Below are positions 62,262-64,000 of a stretch of DNA of 64,000 nucleotides, piece by piece. The notes under the pieces are model-generated. The model did no database searches. It saw only the letters and a program-made list of their open reading frames with translations, and was not told the DNA's origin. This stretch comes from Anaerolineaceae bacterium. GTDB taxonomy: Bacteria; Chloroflexota; Anaerolineae; Aggregatilineales; Phototrophicaceae. Each line of letters begins with the position of its first letter. Position 1 is the stretch's first letter. The DNA lies in assembly GCA_002702065.1 (NCBI GenBank), contig NZXX01000004.1, positions 319,748 through 383,747 on the forward strand, given 5' to 3'. Position numbers and translations under genes: made by a program.

Positions 62262-64000
62262 CTAAGCTGGATTCAGAAAGTACTGCTGCTGCGTCCCTTC
62301 CGATACCCAACCGGTCACAATCTCACCATTCAGTGTCACCGCCACCGGCCACACTCGATAGCCGCCTTCACAGCGCGATTCGCCCAGCGTCGTCACCAGC
62401 GAATCGTGCGGAACCTGATGGCTGGGCAGTTCATCGGTCGGGCTGGTTCGCATCGCCAGCGTGCCGTTGGGCGTATTCGTGCGCGCCTGAACCCCGGCCT
62501 GCAACCGCGTCTGCGGTGCCAGGTTACACGGGTCCGCCGGGGCAGCAACCTGAAGCTGCGGCGTCGCCGTCGGGATGACCGCAATCTGCAATTGTGGTGT
62601 CGGGGTCGACGTGGGCAGCACGGCAATCTGTAACTCCGGCGTCGGCGTATTGGTCGGCAGCACCGCCAGGTTCCCGGCCACCACACCCGATCCTGGTTCC
62701 ATGAAATAGCTGTTGGCGTCGCCCTCGGCGGACCAGCCCTCGACCGCATTGCCGGTGCGAATCTGCCACCAGGCGTACCCACCCTGGCACTGCGGTCCAC
62801 CAATCACATTGAACGCCGTGCCCTCGCCGATCTGAGTTACCACATCACCACCCGGCGCGCTTCGCACCCGCAGCGGTACACCATTGGTAAACGACACCCG
62901 CCCGGACATGCCCACCGTCAGACGCAGCGGCGGTGCGCCCTCGCAGGCCGTAATCGGCGGCGCGGCCAGTTCGTCCGGCCCATCTACGACGACACCACCC
63001 ACATCGGCCACGCTGGTCAGGCCAAACGCACCGGCATCGCTGACGTAAACCACGTCGACGCTTTGCCCCTGCTCCAGTTCGAGAACCGGTACGCCAAAAT
63101 CGGCGGCGAACCCTTCGACTTCAAATTCATTCATGAACAACAGCGTCCCGGTTTCGGTCAGTGCGAGATAGCCATCCGGCGTCCCCCAGACCGCGCGCAC
63201 GTTAGGCCCCAGCGGCATACGCTCATTGCTCAGCGGCGTGGCATCCGCCATAATCACGCTCCAGTGCGGGGCCATCGGTTCGCCTTCAGAGTAATACAGC
63301 AGCCATTGCCCATTCGCGGCCCACTTCGGCGAAAAATTGTGCCGTGTGCCATCCGCCCAGATCGTCAGCAGATTGTTGAAGTCGATGCCGCGCGCGATGG
63401 CGTTATAACTGGTATTCAACATCGGCAGCGGTTCGAGTGATTCGTAATTGGGGTCATTGACCGCCAGCGCGACCTCACCCGATAAATAGCGAATGTCCTG
63501 ATCCACCTGATTGTAGGCGCTGGGAACCACCGTCCCGGTGTTGACATTCCACGCCCAGGTATCCACAACCGGCACGCCACCGGCATTGATCGGCAGCATC
63601 TGGAAGTGAATGACCTCGTGGCCCAGCGCTTCATCAATATCGTAGTACACCACCAGCGGCATCCGGTAGGCGTTCAGCCCCTGCATGTTCAGCGCCGAGT
63701 TGGTCAGTTCGGCAACCGCATCGCCGGTGATAACATCCACAATCAGCACCCGCCATGCCGCCGCGTTCGGGTCCGTATTCGCCAGCCCCACCGCCATCCG
63801 CTGTGAACTGATATTGGAGGTATGCGTGGCCCCCAGATTGATCGTTTCGCCGGACGCTGCCTGATGCGTGCGCACGAACTGCCCGGATTCAACGTCGAAA
63901 ATGCCCAGTCCCTGCACACCGGATTGCAGAGTTGCGGCCACCAGCAAATGACGTCCGTCACGCGAAAACTGGACTGCCGGGGAGGGTGTCGCCGCTTCAC
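62262..64000 (-). CDS. Secreted beta-propeller and SH3b-domain protein (partial, cut by right window edge)
   Basis: The open frame reaches the right edge, so the N-terminus is missing and the TTG at 63947 is not its real start. Visible residues begin with a WD40/TolB-like blade (SPAVQFSRDGRHLLVAATLQ). Further blades follow (FNNLLTIWADGTRHNFSPKW, WLLYYSEGEPMAPHWSVIMA). Then comes an SH3-like module (GVPLRVRSAPGGDVVTQIGE, then GYAWWQIRTGNAVEGW), a Thr/Pro-rich spacer with three near-identical units (LAVLPTNTPTPELQ, IAVLPTSTPTPQLQ, IAVIPTATPQLQ) and a second SH3-like module. This is typical of large exported wall-associated proteins of Chloroflexota. Function unknown. Confidence 0.78.
   Translation of the reverse strand, partial: EAATPSPAVQFSRDGRHLLVAATLQSGVQGLGIFDVESGQFVRTHQAASGETINLGATHTSNISSQRMAVGLANTDPNAAAWRVLIVDVITGDAVAELTNSALNMQGLNAYRMPLVVYYDIDEALGHEVIHFQMLPINAGGVPVVDTWAWNVNTGTVVPSAYNQVDQDIRYLSGEVALAVNDPNYESLEPLPMLNTSYNAIARGIDFNNLLTIWADGTRHNFSPKWAANGQWLLYYSEGEPMAPHWSVIMADATPLSNERMPLGPNVRAVWGTPDGYLALTETGTLLFMNEFEVEGFAADFGVPVLELEQGQSVDVVYVSDAGAFGLTSVADVGGVVVDGPDELAAPPITACEGAPPLRLTVGMSGRVSFTNGVPLRVRSAPGGDVVTQIGEGTAFNVIGGPQCQGGYAWWQIRTGNAVEGWSAEGDANSYFMEPGSGVVAGNLAVLPTNTPTPELQIAVLPTSTPTPQLQIAVIPTATPQLQVAAPADPCNLAPQTRLQAGVQARTNTPNGTLAMRTSPTDELPSHQVPHDSLVTTLGESRCEGGYRVWPVAVTLNGEIVTGWVSEGTQQQYFLNPA

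Noticed and set aside
1-64000. tRNA or rRNA genes, CRISPR arrays, insertion sequences, prophage
   Set aside because: No repeat-spacer pattern, transposase, integrase or cloverleaf-like sequence was recognised by eye; a covariance-model scan was not possible.

Overview
The window looks like a chromosomal segment of a Chloroflexota bacterium, most likely class Anaerolineae. This is inferred, not proven. The grounds are a single-chain fused glycyl-tRNA synthetase (GlyQS), a DnaD plus DnaC/DnaI-type primosome next to dnaB, a bifunctional-nuclease (DUF151) protein, many lipoproteins and LysM/SH3b/Thr-Pro-rich secreted proteins without outer-membrane genes, two Uma2-family nucleases, and a lineage-type insertion in RpoB. 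Coding density is high, many genes overlap by 1-11 bases, and TTG/GTG codons often lie just upstream of the ATG that carries the Shine-Dalgarno. No tRNA, rRNA, CRISPR array, insertion sequence or prophage was recognised.

Layout. 1-2.2 kb (minus): nuoA-B-C-D of complex I, nuoD cut by the window edge. 2.4-4.0 kb (minus): a PD-(D/E)XK nuclease-like gene and a Uma2 gene wedged behind rpoD and flanked by a 23-bp copy of the rpoD 3' end. 4.0-10.9 kb (minus): rpoD, dnaG and fused glyQS. 11.1-12.1 kb (plus): an ECF-type sigma factor with a small membrane-anchored partner. 12.2-16.4 kb (plus): rpoB alone, with its own consensus promoter and terminator and without rpoC. 16.4-18.7 kb (plus): a MerR regulator behind a 19-bp-spacer promoter, then Uma2 and endonuclease V. 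18.7-27.4 kb: accessory metabolism and envelope genes (GNAT, serine hydrolase, HAD phosphatase, DUF1028, GT39-like glycosyltransferase, response regulator, LysM lipoprotein, zinc alcohol dehydrogenase). 27.5-31.6 kb (plus): BFN nuclease, then dnaB, dnaD and a helicase loader with two AAA+ modules in one chain. 31.6-40.1 kb: GNAT, an acetohydroxyacid reductoisomerase-like protein lacking catalytic ligands, two secreted proteins, a sugar nucleotidyltransferase, and a 760-residue helical-repeat protein.

40.1-48.1 kb (minus) is a chemosensory operon: CheW, a chemoreceptor with no external sensor domain, a CheA-receiver hybrid, CheB, CheY-like protein, an RsbW-like ATPase-fold protein, a second CheW, and a degenerate receiver fused to a Roadblock/LC7-like domain. 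No CheR and no flagellar gene is present. 48.3-49.2 kb is pdxS without pdxT. 49.6-55.2 kb (plus) is a run of four phosphorelay genes (GAF/PAS kinase, single receiver, two receiver-kinases), all soluble. 55.5-62.2 kb holds a membrane-anchored protein and a sugar-type ABC uptake operon (binding protein, two permeases, ATPase) divergent from a GntR/UTRA regulator, with a palindromic operator over the operon's -10 box. The second permease carries an extra membrane module with a PDZ domain. The right edge holds the C-terminal part of a secreted beta-propeller/SH3b protein.

The genes worth most attention are the PDZ-containing permease, the tandem helicase loader, the reductoisomerase-like pseudoenzyme, the degenerate receiver-Roadblock protein, and the rpoD-tail duplication around the Uma2 gene.
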